NCBI RefSeq assembly: GCF_005048205.1
Contig: NZ_SUMF01000008.1
Span: 1 to 64,000, forward strand
Length of the DNA stretch: 64,000 nt
DNA from: Chitiniphilus eburneus
GTDB taxonomy: Bacteria; Pseudomonadota; Gammaproteobacteria; Burkholderiales; Chitinibacteraceae
Direction: 5' to 3'
Below the pieces are notes generated by a model. That model was not told the origin of the DNA, searched no databases, and was given only the letters and a program-made list of their open reading frames with translations. Of this stretch, positions 7,169 through 14,681 are shown in pieces (the stretch's first letter is position 1; every line of letters begins with the position of its first letter). The position numbers and the translations under genes were made by a program.

Positions 7169-8206
7169 TTATGTCGTGTGTGTGACCAGAAAGCCGTCTA
7201 TCGAAAGCTCGTTCTCTTCAATAACAAGATCGATTACAAGGGAATTGATGTTTTCCCATTTCATGCCGGGAGTAAATTTTCGAAGTGTTTCAGTAAACAT
7301 ACAATTCATGGTGCGATCGAAGAGTTCCACTGTCGTTCGACGTGGATGCTGTGCTAAGCTCGAAGAGAAAAAATCTTTATGCACTTGGTAATGGTGCGAA
7401 TGAATAAATTCTTGCCAACGTGTAATTATGGTATCTTCTTCGCAGATATCAATGAACTCAAAATCTTCAAAATTGCGCTCGTCGACAGTCCTCCAAGCAC
7501 CTTTCATAAGAGCAATAGCCTCAGCATCAGTCTTTGGAGCGCTATAGCCGAAGACTGTTACTAAATATGCGCGTTTCAGCTTGTTTTGAACGGCTTTCCA
7601 GTTATCTTGAATGTAAGGGTCCGCAGCGTAATTCTTATTTGTAACAGGATAGAGTAGCGGAGCCGGATCAAGAGGTGCACCGCAATCTCGGCAGTACGCG
7701 GCAAGAACTCCACCGCACTTGTGCTTGCGGCAATATCCTACAAGTACGTTTCCGTGTAGGAATGCAAGATCGGGTAATTCCTTCGTGATCTTGGAAACGC
7801 GTTGATACGCCTGCAACAACAGCGGATCCCAATTGAATGTTGCGACAATATCCTTCTTCCTCAGCGCCAAGAGCAACAAGTCATAAATATTCGGTTCATC
7901 TGGTAGCTCCAGTTCCGAAAAATAGTCGCGTATTCGTCTGTCTAGTTCCCCCCTTATGGCATCACATTCAGGGCGATTGTGAAGCTCGGAGTAAATGTCT
8001 TCTAAGTTGTTGCTACTCGTTTGAAGACTGACCTCCTTGAGGGTTTCAGTCATTCCTAGCGATTCGATGAATCCGTTCATGACAGATGACTTCCTGCCGT
8101 TTTTGTCACCATTAGGAATCGCCGCCATTGTTGCGCCCGCACCGAGGATAACGACATGTGGCCGGTTTTTCATAAGGCGCTCGTATTCATTTTTTTCTTG
8201 ACTCAT
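7169..8206 (-). CDS. SIR2-like NAD-binding protein with Cys4 insert, candidate phage-defence effector
   Basis: The 345-residue protein shows the SIR2 fold: VVILGAGAT (18-26) for the Rossmann glycine loop, ATFNWDP (122-128) for the N-D pair, FLHGN (149-153) with the presumed catalytic His151, and VFGYSAPKTD (218-227). A Cys4 cluster C159, C164, C172, C175 looks like a zinc ribbon inserted after the His. SIR2-type effectors in defence systems degrade NAD+ on infection; that role is inferred here. The gene has GGGG 7 bases before its ATG, clearly lower GC than its neighbours, and stands alone between the early and late arms. It could instead be a protein deacylase, but the context favours a lysogenic-conversion gene. 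Confidence 0.75.
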   Translation of the reverse strand: MSQEKNEYERLMKNRPHVVILGAGATMAAIPNGDKNGRKSSVMNGFIESLGMTETLKEVSLQTSSNNLEDIYSELHNRPECDAIRGELDRRIRDYFSELELPDEPNIYDLLLLALRKKDIVATFNWDPLLLQAYQRVSKITKELPDLAFLHGNVLVGYCRKHKCGGVLAAYCRDCGAPLDPAPLLYPVTNKNYAADPYIQDNWKAVQNKLKRAYLVTVFGYSAPKTDAEAIALMKGAWRTVDERNFEDFEFIDICEEDTIITRWQEFIHSHHYQVHKDFFSSSLAQHPRRTTVELFDRTMNCMFTETLRKFTPGMKWENINSLVIDLVIEENELSIDGFLVTHTT

Positions 8207-8220
8207 ATCAATTCCCCAAT

Positions 8221-8255
8221 AGCATAATTATATTTATACGGCCGGCACAAATACT
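8221..8255 (-). promoter_or_regulatory. Possible promoter of the SIR2-like gene
   Basis: An exact TATAAT box (8227-8232, minus strand) lies in an AT-rich stretch 21 bases before the SIR2-like ATG, leaving room for the GGGG ribosome site at 8214-8217. No good -35 box is seen at the right distance (AGTATT at best). Confidence 0.35.
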
Positions 8256-8274
8256 CACTTTTCTTATAAAAAAG

Positions 8275-8288
8275 AATCTAGCTAGATT
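8275..8288. other. 14-bp perfect palindrome followed by a T run on the minus strand
   Basis: AATCTAGCTAGATT is a perfect palindrome. On the minus strand it is followed by CTTTTTT, so it may be a weak terminator for the integrase-like fragment upstream; it could also be an operator for the SIR2-like gene. The surrounding 8,207-8,393 interval has no gene. Confidence 0.35.
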
Positions 8289-8393
8289 TATTAGAGTGGG
8301 CAACTGCAATCCAACTTTCAGGAAAATCTAAAAATCTCGCGATTGGAGCCAAAAACCAATGATGGAATGGCCACTCTTGGCCGGCAGCGGACA

Positions 8394-8819
8394 TCATAGA
8401 GCCGTGCCTTCTGAATTGCGACAGCCTTTTCTGGCCGGCAGTTCAATGTCCAGCCTGCGCACGTCCGTTTCGCTGGCCCCGTTGAGCAGTTCGTTCACTT
8501 CGGACAGCGGTCGCCCGGCCAGTTCGGCCAGTCGCTCAGGATCAACGCGGCGCAACAGGTTCAGCAAGAGATTGCCGTCCGGGTCTTGGGCTGCAATGCC
8601 CTGTGCTGCGTTGAACCGTGCCTCTCCCATAGCCCGCTGCTGCTCCTGTTTGTGAACTGCCATTATCCCGGAAAGACATGCCGCTTTGAGCCGGGCTTCC
8701 TGTGGGTTCGTGGTGCGAAGGGAGACCCGCTTCTCTCGTGTGGCGCTTCCTTCCCTGACGGACAGGCGGAAGTAAAAGACGCCGTGGCGCGACTTGGCGA
8801 GGTGTGAGGCTAGCTTCAA
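8394..8819 (-). CDS. Short integrase N-terminal (DUF6538-like) protein, probably a fragment
   Basis: The first part, LASHLAKSRHGVFYFRLSV then LRTTNPQEARLKAACLS, resembles the N-terminal domain found on many phage integrases (DUF6538 type), which begins with a SRHGVYYFR-like motif. The arm-binding and catalytic domains that should follow are absent; instead a helical C-terminus of about 60 residues ends the protein at 141 residues. No R-H-R-Y tyrosine recombinase residues are visible. The start is uncertain: TTG at 8819 has GGGGA upstream, and another TTG lies at 8933. Two GGGACAC repeats lie before it, as they do before the real integrase at 26.3 kb. A decayed second integrase is the simplest reading. 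Confidence 0.5.
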   Translation of the reverse strand: MKLASHLAKSRHGVFYFRLSVREGSATREKRVSLRTTNPQEARLKAACLSGIMAVHKQEQQRAMGEARFNAAQGIAAQDPDGNLLLNLLRRVDPERLAELAGRPLSEVNELLNGASETDVRRLDIELPARKGCRNSEGTAL

Positions 8820-8840
8820 AACAGGTGATCCCCAAAAAAT

Positions 8841-8860
8841 GGGACACCGGTCCGGGACAC
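8841..8860. repeat. Two GGGACAC direct repeats upstream of the integrase-like fragment
   Basis: GGGACAC occurs at 8841-8847 and 8854-8860, 13 bases apart. The same heptamer occurs in a cluster just before the intact integrase gene (26,337-26,366). Confidence 0.5.
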
Positions 8861-8934
8861 CTGTCGCGCGGCACAAAGAAAAAACAACCTGATAAATCAA
8901 TGACTTAATTAATAATGGCGGAGAGGGGCGCAAA

Positions 8935-8974
8935 CGCCACCGAGGCAGCTTCGATGCCCGAGCAAACGGTGGCG
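8935..8974 (-). terminator. Inverted repeat at the end of the leftward early operon
   Basis: CGCCACCG (8935-8942) and CGGTGGCG (8967-8974) form an 8-bp stem directly after the last early gene (stop at 8982). There is no T run right after it, so a terminator role is likely but not certain. Confidence 0.4.
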
Positions 8975-8981
8975 TAGGTGA

Positions 8982-9332
8982 TCACAGCTCACCCCCGTCA
9001 CCATCCAGCACCTGGCCATCGATATTCGTAATCACGCCATCAAAGTCATCGGCGACCCAGCGCACGGAAAGCCCCCCGGCAATGAGCCCATGCAGCAACT
9101 CAACCGGTGTCCAAATCCTTACCTCGTCCTCCGGCTCGTCGAGCAATTCATGGTCGATATCGCCCCCTTGCAAAACAGCACCGGTCGAGTAATTGACCCG
9201 GCATCCGTCCTCTTCGAACCACGGCTGGCTCGTATGGCGCAGCCACCGCAATTCCAGTCGATCCGCCAGCGCGATGCGACCCGCCTTGACCGCGGCCAAC
9301 GCCGCACGCTGATAGCATTCAAGTGCAAACAT
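8982..9332 (-). CDS. Hypothetical phage protein
   Basis: This 116-residue acidic protein starts MFALECYQRAALAAVKAGRI and I do not recognise its family. It has no membrane segment; a WTPVELLHGLIAGGLSV stretch suggests a small mixed fold. ATG at 9332 is chosen because AGGAG precedes it by 9 bases; the frame is open to 9485 but the added part would overlap the clamp gene. It is the last gene of the leftward early operon, after the sliding clamp gene. Confidence 0.65.
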   Translation of the reverse strand: MFALECYQRAALAAVKAGRIALADRLELRWLRHTSQPWFEEDGCRVNYSTGAVLQGGDIDHELLDEPEDEVRIWTPVELLHGLIAGGLSVRWVADDFDGVITNIDGQVLDGDGGEL

Positions 9333-9345
9333 AAAGCATCGCTCC

Positions 9346-10407
9346 TTACACACGCAGCGGCATGGCGACGTACCACCATTTGCCCTGGTTGATTGCAATA
9401 GCAGCAGCGGTTTCGGTGGTATCCCATTGCAACACCACCGATTCATCGGACACCCACTCCAGTCCCTGCCGCAAGAAATCGACATTCATGTTGAATTGCC
9501 GTTGATTGCCCGAAGCCGGGACGCCGCTTTCAAATGTCTCGGCGTTGTCGTTGCAGCTGGATATTTGAAATTCCGTGTCCAATCTGATGGCCGCGGCCGG
9601 ATTCTTGAATTGCACAAATCCTGCGGCGATGCCCAGCAGTCGCAGCAGTTCGCCCCGATCCACAGCACTTCGGTATTCGCATTCACGCGGAATCAGACGG
9701 CGCCAATCCGGGTAGCGCCCATCGATCAATCTGGACAGCAATTCGTACCCATCACCGCAGGCCACCAACTCGCGGTCGCTGACCATGAGCAGTGATGGCT
9801 GCATGCTGATGAGTTGATTCACCACGGCAGTGGGGATGATGCAGGCAACGGATTGACTCAGCCCTTCCGCGTGATCGCTGACAGTGGCCAGCCGGAAACC
9901 ATCGGTGGCAACGAAATGGACCGTGCCACTCTTGGAGTCCGCCTCCAGGTGGACCCCATTCAGGTAATGCCGGATGTCGTTGCGTGACGCGGAAAACACC
10001 ACGGACCGCAGCCGCTCCGCCAGGTTTTGCACGTCAACCCGCACCAGATTGCGCTGAGGATCCTGCAATGGAAAATGATCGATCGGCGATGTGGCCAGCG
10101 TCATCCGTCCCCGGCCAGCCTTCACCTTGACCACATCGTTTTCGCCGGTGAATTCCAGCACCTCAGCAGCAGCGCATGCCGTCATCAGCCGATCCATATT
10201 CAATACCGCCGCGAATTGATCAGCCTCGGCTTTTCCTCGGGCAATGATCTGGATATTGGTATCCGTGCCGGCCATGGTGATTTCAGCGCCATCTGCCCGG
10301 ATCAATACCTGATTGACGATGGACGCGAGCGGGCCGGATCGCATCACGGCCGGTTTCACTACCGCCGCCAGGCGTTTCAATTCTCGCGATTCAATTTTTA
10401 GTTTCAT
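9346..10407 (-). CDS. dnaN: Phage-encoded DNA polymerase III beta subunit (sliding clamp)
   Basis: The 353-residue protein matches DnaN over its whole length. Hallmarks are the N-terminal MKLKIESRELKRLAAVVKPA, HYLNGVHLE, FVATDGFRLA, LIDGRYPDWRRLIP and the C-terminal YVAMPLRV, which resembles the YVVMPMRL end of bacterial clamps. Three clamp domains are present, so a closed dimeric ring is expected. The role would be to hold a polymerase or repair factor on phage DNA. It is shorter than host clamps (about 366-370). It lies downstream of the SbcC/RecF-like ATPase and RecT genes, in one operon. Phage DnaN-like clamps are uncommon. Confidence 0.92.
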   Translation of the reverse strand: MKLKIESRELKRLAAVVKPAVMRSGPLASIVNQVLIRADGAEITMAGTDTNIQIIARGKAEADQFAAVLNMDRLMTACAAAEVLEFTGENDVVKVKAGRGRMTLATSPIDHFPLQDPQRNLVRVDVQNLAERLRSVVFSASRNDIRHYLNGVHLEADSKSGTVHFVATDGFRLATVSDHAEGLSQSVACIIPTAVVNQLISMQPSLLMVSDRELVACGDGYELLSRLIDGRYPDWRRLIPRECEYRSAVDRGELLRLLGIAAGFVQFKNPAAAIRLDTEFQISSCNDNAETFESGVPASGNQRQFNMNVDFLRQGLEWVSDESVVLQWDTTETAAAIAINQGKWWYVAMPLRV

Positions 10408-10537
10408 CTACTTTCTCTCTTCGATTGGCGTGCCATACCCGACCCAGCGAATAGCCGAGCAGACACAAGGCAATCAGTACGTAGGCAATAACGAGGTTGG
10501 CCAGCAGTGCGCCGCCAGGGCCCAGGGCAAGCCGCAA
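10391..10537 (-). CDS. Small membrane protein (48 residues)
   Basis: A short frame between the ATPase stop and the clamp start encodes one strongly hydrophobic helix (LLANLVIAYVLIALCLLGYS) followed by a basic tail (GRVWHANRREK), so it would sit in the inner membrane with the C-terminus inside. It overlaps the first 17 bases of the clamp gene. The only usable start is TTG at 10537, with a poor ribosome site; translation could be coupled to the upstream gene. Coding status is uncertain, but the membrane-like composition of exactly this gap argues for it. Confidence 0.42.
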   Translation of the reverse strand: MRLALGPGGALLANLVIAYVLIALCLLGYSLGRVWHANRREKVDETKN

Positions 10538-10552
10538 CCGGGCGGCCCATGG

Positions 10553-12325
10553 CTACACGATGAGCGAATCAGCCGCGGCGACCACCCTGCCCGCCTCGAT
10601 CCAATGCACGTCGAATTGCGGTCCGAGATCAGCAGGAGCCGCCTTCAGCGTCGCGCACACCACCGCCCCGGCCAGCGCGCCGTTGTCCACGCGATCGGCC
10701 AACAGATCGAGCAACTGGTTACGCGCCAGCAGATCGAGCACGTCCATGCGATCGAGCATCACAAAATGCAGGCCCGACAGTTCCGCGATGGCCAGCGCCA
10801 GCAGGCAATCCACACGCCACCGCTCGGATTCGGACAACAATGCATAAGGTCGTCCATCGAGCGTCAGCGTCATGGCCGGGTCGATGCGTGCAGGCGCGGA
10901 GACACCCCAACCCGCGACCTGACTGAGCGTCATCAACAACCGATTCACCGGCGCCAGCGCATCCGCCAGAATCTCGCCGGGGATACCGTCAGGCCCGAGC
11001 GCATCGGCGATTTCGCACCACGCCAGCACGTCGGCATGGTGCCGGGCAGCGGTCTCGGTCAAGGTGGCGGCACGCGCCGCAGCGTGCATGGATTCCCGAA
11101 CTGCCGCGTGACGCTGCACCACCTCCGCACGCTCGGCGCGCAACACATCCAATTGCATCTGCGCGGTGGAGGTATCCAACCTGGACTGAGCCGGGGCCGG
11201 CTCTGCCAGCCGCGCCACCGCCTGCTCTGCCCGGGCTACATCCTGTTCGTCGTTGGTAACCGCACGCTGGACCACCTGCAAAGCATGCGCATACTCACCC
11301 AGGCGCGCCGCCAGTTCAGGATTGCCCGGGTGGGCGGCATAGTCCCGGTCGTACTCCGCGAACAGGTCAGCCACGTTGGCAGGCCGGCAGTCGGCAGGTA
11401 TGGCGCGCAGCGCCTCAACCACGCGGTGCAGCAGCGCAGGGCCGGTCGGATCGCCACCCTGCGCAGCACGCGCAGCGTCCACCAACGCGGACATGCGCGC
11501 CACCTCCGCGCGATCCGCTTCGAGCTTTGCCGTGAAGCGCGGCAGGCGCTCGGCGGTTTCACGCAGGTGATCCAATTCCGCTTCGCGTCGGTGCGCCTGT
11601 TCTTCTGCTTCCAGCGCCCGGCCGAGATCGATCTGCAACGCCTCGATCTTTCCGTCCAGTTCCACCGACAGCGCGTCGAGTTCGGCCAGATTCCCGCCGT
11701 TCACCGCCGGCGGGATCGGCGCGGACCAGGCATCGGCCTTGACGCTGCCATACGCCTCGCCGGTGACGCTCTTCCACGCTCCACGTGCCTCACTGGCCCG
11801 CAGCGCCGCCGCCTTGGCGGCCTCGGGGAACCCTGCGTGGATCAGCGGCAGCACCGAATCGACCCGCTCCGACGTCGCGCCCCGCTTGAGCAACCGCGCC
11901 CGCACCACCGAGGCACTGGCCTCGCACCCGACCAGTTCGAACAGCCACTGGCGACGTTGATCCGGATCGGCCGCGGCAAAGCGCGTCGGATCCAGCACCA
12001 GCGGAACGAACAGGTTGTCGGCCAGGCGCTCGGCCCCGCTATGCACGCCGGTGGGCAGGCGATAGCTGAAAGTCGATTCTCCGGTGTCACCGGCCGCCTG
12101 AATCACCACGCCGCCCCGCTTGCCGCCTTCACTGATCAGTTCCGCCAGTTGCTTCTTGAGTTTCACGCGGCGCGGCTGACCGGTCAGGGCCAGGGCGATG
12201 GCGTCTTGCAGCGAGGATTTGCCGGCGCCATTGCGGCCGGCAAACAGCACCACCGGGGCAGCCGGCGTGATATCGGCATGCCGAATGCCCAGGATGTTTT
12301 CGATCTGGATATGGCTCAGCTTCAC
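10553..12325 (-). CDS. SbcC/RecF-like SMC-type ATPase
   Basis: The 590-residue protein starts MKLSHIQIENILGIRHADI and has Walker A GRNGAGKSS at about 30-38, then a coiled-coil middle (about 220-430), and a C-terminal half with LLSESERWRVDCLLALA (ABC signature-like) and LHFVMLDRMDVLD (Walker B). This is the layout of RecF/SbcC/Rad50 ATPases that act on DNA ends or gaps. The GTG start overlaps the stop of the preceding gene (GTGA). In the operon it follows exonuclease and RecT genes and precedes the clamp gene, so a part in phage recombination or replication is likely. No SbcD nuclease partner is seen. Confidence 0.8.
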   Translation of the reverse strand: MKLSHIQIENILGIRHADITPAAPVVLFAGRNGAGKSSLQDAIALALTGQPRRVKLKKQLAELISEGGKRGGVVIQAAGDTGESTFSYRLPTGVHSGAERLADNLFVPLVLDPTRFAAADPDQRRQWLFELVGCEASASVVRARLLKRGATSERVDSVLPLIHAGFPEAAKAAALRASEARGAWKSVTGEAYGSVKADAWSAPIPPAVNGGNLAELDALSVELDGKIEALQIDLGRALEAEEQAHRREAELDHLRETAERLPRFTAKLEADRAEVARMSALVDAARAAQGGDPTGPALLHRVVEALRAIPADCRPANVADLFAEYDRDYAAHPGNPELAARLGEYAHALQVVQRAVTNDEQDVARAEQAVARLAEPAPAQSRLDTSTAQMQLDVLRAERAEVVQRHAAVRESMHAAARAATLTETAARHHADVLAWCEIADALGPDGIPGEILADALAPVNRLLMTLSQVAGWGVSAPARIDPAMTLTLDGRPYALLSESERWRVDCLLALAIAELSGLHFVMLDRMDVLDLLARNQLLDLLADRVDNGALAGAVVCATLKAAPADLGPQFDVHWIEAGRVVAAADSLIV

Positions 12326-12606
12326 GGGGTGCTCTCCAATTGCGGCAGCGAATGGTTCCGCGACTCGTTGGTGTGGAAAACCTGGATGCGAACGCCCAGC
12401 GCCTCCGCCAGCGAGCCGAGCATCACTTCCACGTCGATCAGGTCATTGGCCACCAGGCCAGCCTGGCGACGATGGGGAGAACCATGCAAAGGCGTGGCCG
12501 GTACCGCATACAAGCGCTCGCTGGCCAGGCGCAGGATCTCGCTGAAGGTGCGCAACTCGCGGTTGCGCAGTTCGATGAAGAGCGAACTGGATTGGTCGAT
12601 GCGCAT
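12322..12606 (-). CDS. Hypothetical protein between RecT and ATPase genes
   Basis: The 94-residue protein starts MRIDQSSSLFIELRNRELRT and is not recognised. It is soluble and mainly helical, with a central ANDLIDVEVMLGSLAEALGV stretch. A GGGGGA site precedes the ATG. It overlaps the ATPase start by four bases, so it is translated with it. Confidence 0.7.
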   Translation of the reverse strand: MRIDQSSSLFIELRNRELRTFSEILRLASERLYAVPATPLHGSPHRRQAGLVANDLIDVEVMLGSLAEALGVRIQVFHTNESRNHSLPQLESTP

Positions 12607-12616
12607 GGCTGTCCCC

Positions 12617-13624
12617 CTATTCCAGCGGCTGACGCGCAGGGCGCTGGCGGTTTGTCACCGCCGCCGGCGCGGGTTCTTCCACCGGCACCAAATCGCCTTC
12701 TTCCTCGCGCAGGACACCCGGGATTTCGAACTCGTCGGAGGATTCGTCCGCCAGCGCCGGCAACACGCCGTGCTCGAATAAATGGCTGGCACTGCCTTCG
12801 TCTCCAGCCAATGCGCTCAGCGGCTCGCGCGCCTCGTCGAGTTGCGCAGCAACCAGTAGCGGATCGTTGGCCGCCAGCGGCAAATGTTTGAAGGCGCGCT
12901 TGATGGCGCTCTTCGCCGCCATCACGTCCTCCCACAGCACCCACGGGGTTTGTTCCAGGCGTGACAGTGCCTTCGCACGTTCGGATCCGATCTTGGCGTC
13001 CTCCACGTCGCGGGCCAGCTTCACGTAGGTTTCCGATTTGCCGCGGATCTTGTGGATTTCATCCAGCGGGAGCACGCAAGCGATCTCTTCGCCGGTTTTC
13101 AGCTTGGTCAGGCAGAAAGCGCCCACCAGCGGGCCGCGGTCCTTCAGCGCCTTTTGGAACCGCAAGAACGCATCACTGCCCTGCATGTGTTCGAACAGGT
13201 CGTTCTCATGGATCGCCTCGGCCTGGATCGACGCCACCACTGGCGAGCGATACGCCAGGGTGACGTAGCCGCGATAGCCGATCTGAAACTGGCAATCGGT
13301 AACCGTCACCCACTCATTGCCGCGCTTTTCCCGGCGGCCATACGGGATCAGCCAGGCCTGCCCAGTCGCCGTGTTGGGCTCCAGGCCAAGACCAGCCGCG
13401 GCCATGAATGCGCCAAGTACCGACTTCGGCTCGCACTCGGCGAGCCGCGGGGTTTTACGCACCGCGTTGACGCACAGTGCCAGCATGCGATCAGGGGTAG
13501 CGTATTGGCCAGCCAGCGCGCCGAGCTGGCGCTTGGTCTTCTCATCGCCCAGCAACTGCATCAGAGTGCGGGGGGCACTGCGCTCCGCCGCGCTATCGCG
13601 CAGGGCTTCAAGATTGGTGGTCAT
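12617..13624 (-). CDS. recT: RecT family single-strand annealing protein
   Basis: The 335-residue protein has the RecT/Redbeta family pattern: RMLALCVNAVRKTPRLAECE, SVLGAFMAAAGLGLEPN, the DCQFQIGYRGYVTLAYRS core, and a C-terminal TPWVLWEDVMAAKSAIKRAF segment. It anneals complementary single strands during phage recombination together with a 5'-3' exonuclease, here encoded by the gene just upstream. The tail after about 290 is acidic and Pro-rich. ATG at 13624 has AGGA 7 bases upstream; the open frame reaches 13741 but that part overlaps the exonuclease gene. Confidence 0.93.
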   Translation of the reverse strand: MTTNLEALRDSAAERSAPRTLMQLLGDEKTKRQLGALAGQYATPDRMLALCVNAVRKTPRLAECEPKSVLGAFMAAAGLGLEPNTATGQAWLIPYGRREKRGNEWVTVTDCQFQIGYRGYVTLAYRSPVVASIQAEAIHENDLFEHMQGSDAFLRFQKALKDRGPLVGAFCLTKLKTGEEIACVLPLDEIHKIRGKSETYVKLARDVEDAKIGSERAKALSRLEQTPWVLWEDVMAAKSAIKRAFKHLPLAANDPLLVAAQLDEAREPLSALAGDEGSASHLFEHGVLPALADESSDEFEIPGVLREEEGDLVPVEEPAPAAVTNRQRPARQPLE

Positions 13625-13634
13625 AGAATTTCCT

Positions 13635-14441
13635 TCAGTCGTGATACGGGCAAGCCTTCCATCGGGCGCAATAGCGCTCGTGGCAGGCGTGCGATTGCGG
13701 GTTAGGGGGAAACAGGCCGCTGCGAAACATCTCCGCAGCAAACTCGATCAGACCGCGCTGCCTGGCCGTGCCGACCATCAGCGCGCGTGCATTGGGAACG
13801 TCGGCGGCCGCAATCTCCGGCGCACCGGACGTTTTCATGCCGATGATTTCGCCGGGCGCCGTCACCACCTGGCCGGTGGTGTGCTCGAACAGCAATTCAT
13901 AGGTGCCGAGCTGGGCCACATGGCCCTTGGTCGCCGCCCTGCCCTGGCTCACAGCATTGCGGCCGGTCTTCAGATCGCTGATCCCGACGGCGCCATCGAC
14001 GATGCGCGCCCGGCTGCGGTCCATGGTCCCGGTCAACTCGATCTGCAACCCGCCACCGCAATCGATGGTCAGCGGCGCCGTGGCCAGTTCCACGGCAGTG
14101 AACTGGTAGCGTGGGCTGATCTCGGTGCAATACCGGCCCAGCAACCCCTGGCCGATGGACATTGCCTGCCGCGGCGACAGATCCTCACCGGCCCAGCTCA
14201 CCTCATAGGGCGGCTCGCGCAGCACATCGGCCAACACATCACTGGCCTCCGCCACCGACACCGGCGCAGCATCAACGCGGGCTTGATCGAACACCGCCGT
14301 CGCCGCGTGGAGCGCAGTCCCCAGCAGCGCACGTGGGCCAGATGCCTGGTACATGCCCAGCAGGTGAGCGCCCTCCCACGCATGGGCGCAGTCGAACAGC
14401 CGGCCCCAACTGGACGCACGAACGCGGATCGGATCGGACAT
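13635..14441 (-). CDS. PD-(D/E)XK exonuclease, Cas4/RecB-like, with four Cys
   Basis: The 268-residue protein shows LTGTMDRSRARIVDG then ISDLKTGR, the acidic plus DLK core of PD-(D/E)XK nucleases. Cys near the N-terminus (LFDCAHAWEG) and three near the C-terminus (CHERYCARWKAC) match the split Fe-S cluster of Cas4/AddB-type exonucleases. It most likely makes single-stranded tails for RecT, whose gene starts 11 bases after its stop. ATG at 14441 follows the upstream stop by one base; the frame is open to 14510 without a better start. Confidence 0.85.
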   Translation of the reverse strand: MSDPIRVRASSWGRLFDCAHAWEGAHLLGMYQASGPRALLGTALHAATAVFDQARVDAAPVSVAEASDVLADVLREPPYEVSWAGEDLSPRQAMSIGQGLLGRYCTEISPRYQFTAVELATAPLTIDCGGGLQIELTGTMDRSRARIVDGAVGISDLKTGRNAVSQGRAATKGHVAQLGTYELLFEHTTGQVVTAPGEIIGMKTSGAPEIAAADVPNARALMVGTARQRGLIEFAAEMFRSGLFPPNPQSHACHERYCARWKACPYHD

Positions 14442-14442
14442 C

Positions 14443-14547
14443 TCAGCCCCCCGTGAAAACCTGCTCCAGCCCCAGCCAGAACAGGCCGGCCAGGGTCCAG
14501 AGCACGCCAAAGAAAAGGGAGACCGCGCACGCTTTCAGTGCCTGCAT
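14443..14547 (-). CDS. Small single-pass membrane peptide (34 residues)
   Basis: The peptide begins MQALKACAVSLFFGVLWTLA and consists almost wholly of one membrane helix. GGAG lies 8 bases before the ATG. It starts 2 bases after the stop of the preceding small gene and ends 1 base before the exonuclease start, so it fits tightly in the early operon. Function unknown; superinfection or regulatory micro-proteins of this size are common in such operons. Confidence 0.6.
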   Translation of the reverse strand: MQALKACAVSLFFGVLWTLAGLFWLGLEQVFTGG

Positions 14548-14549
14548 GC

Positions 14550-14681
14550 TCAGCACTCCGCCAGGTAGAGAACACCGCGGCGACGGCGCACCACCATGCC
14601 GGTGGCCGTCTGGAGCGAGCGCAGCAGTTCGCGACGGCCGGCCAGCACCGGATGCACCAGCACACGCAGGGCGCCCATCAT
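14550..14681 (-). CDS. Small basic phage protein (43 residues)
   Basis: The peptide begins MMGALRVLVHPVLAGRRELL, is basic, and ends GVLYLAEC. The ATG at 14681 overlaps the preceding stop by four bases (ATGA), and the stop is followed after 2 bases by the next start. The tight spacing on both sides argues that it is translated. Function unknown. Confidence 0.55.
   Translation of the reverse strand: MMGALRVLVHPVLAGRRELLRSLQTATGMVVRRRRGVLYLAEC

Noticed and set aside
10313-12781. 822-codon open frame on the plus strand
   Set aside because: It lies opposite the SbcC-like ATPase and parts of the clamp and RecT genes, has an Arg/Gln/His-rich composition typical of antisense frames in GC-rich DNA, and shows no domain.
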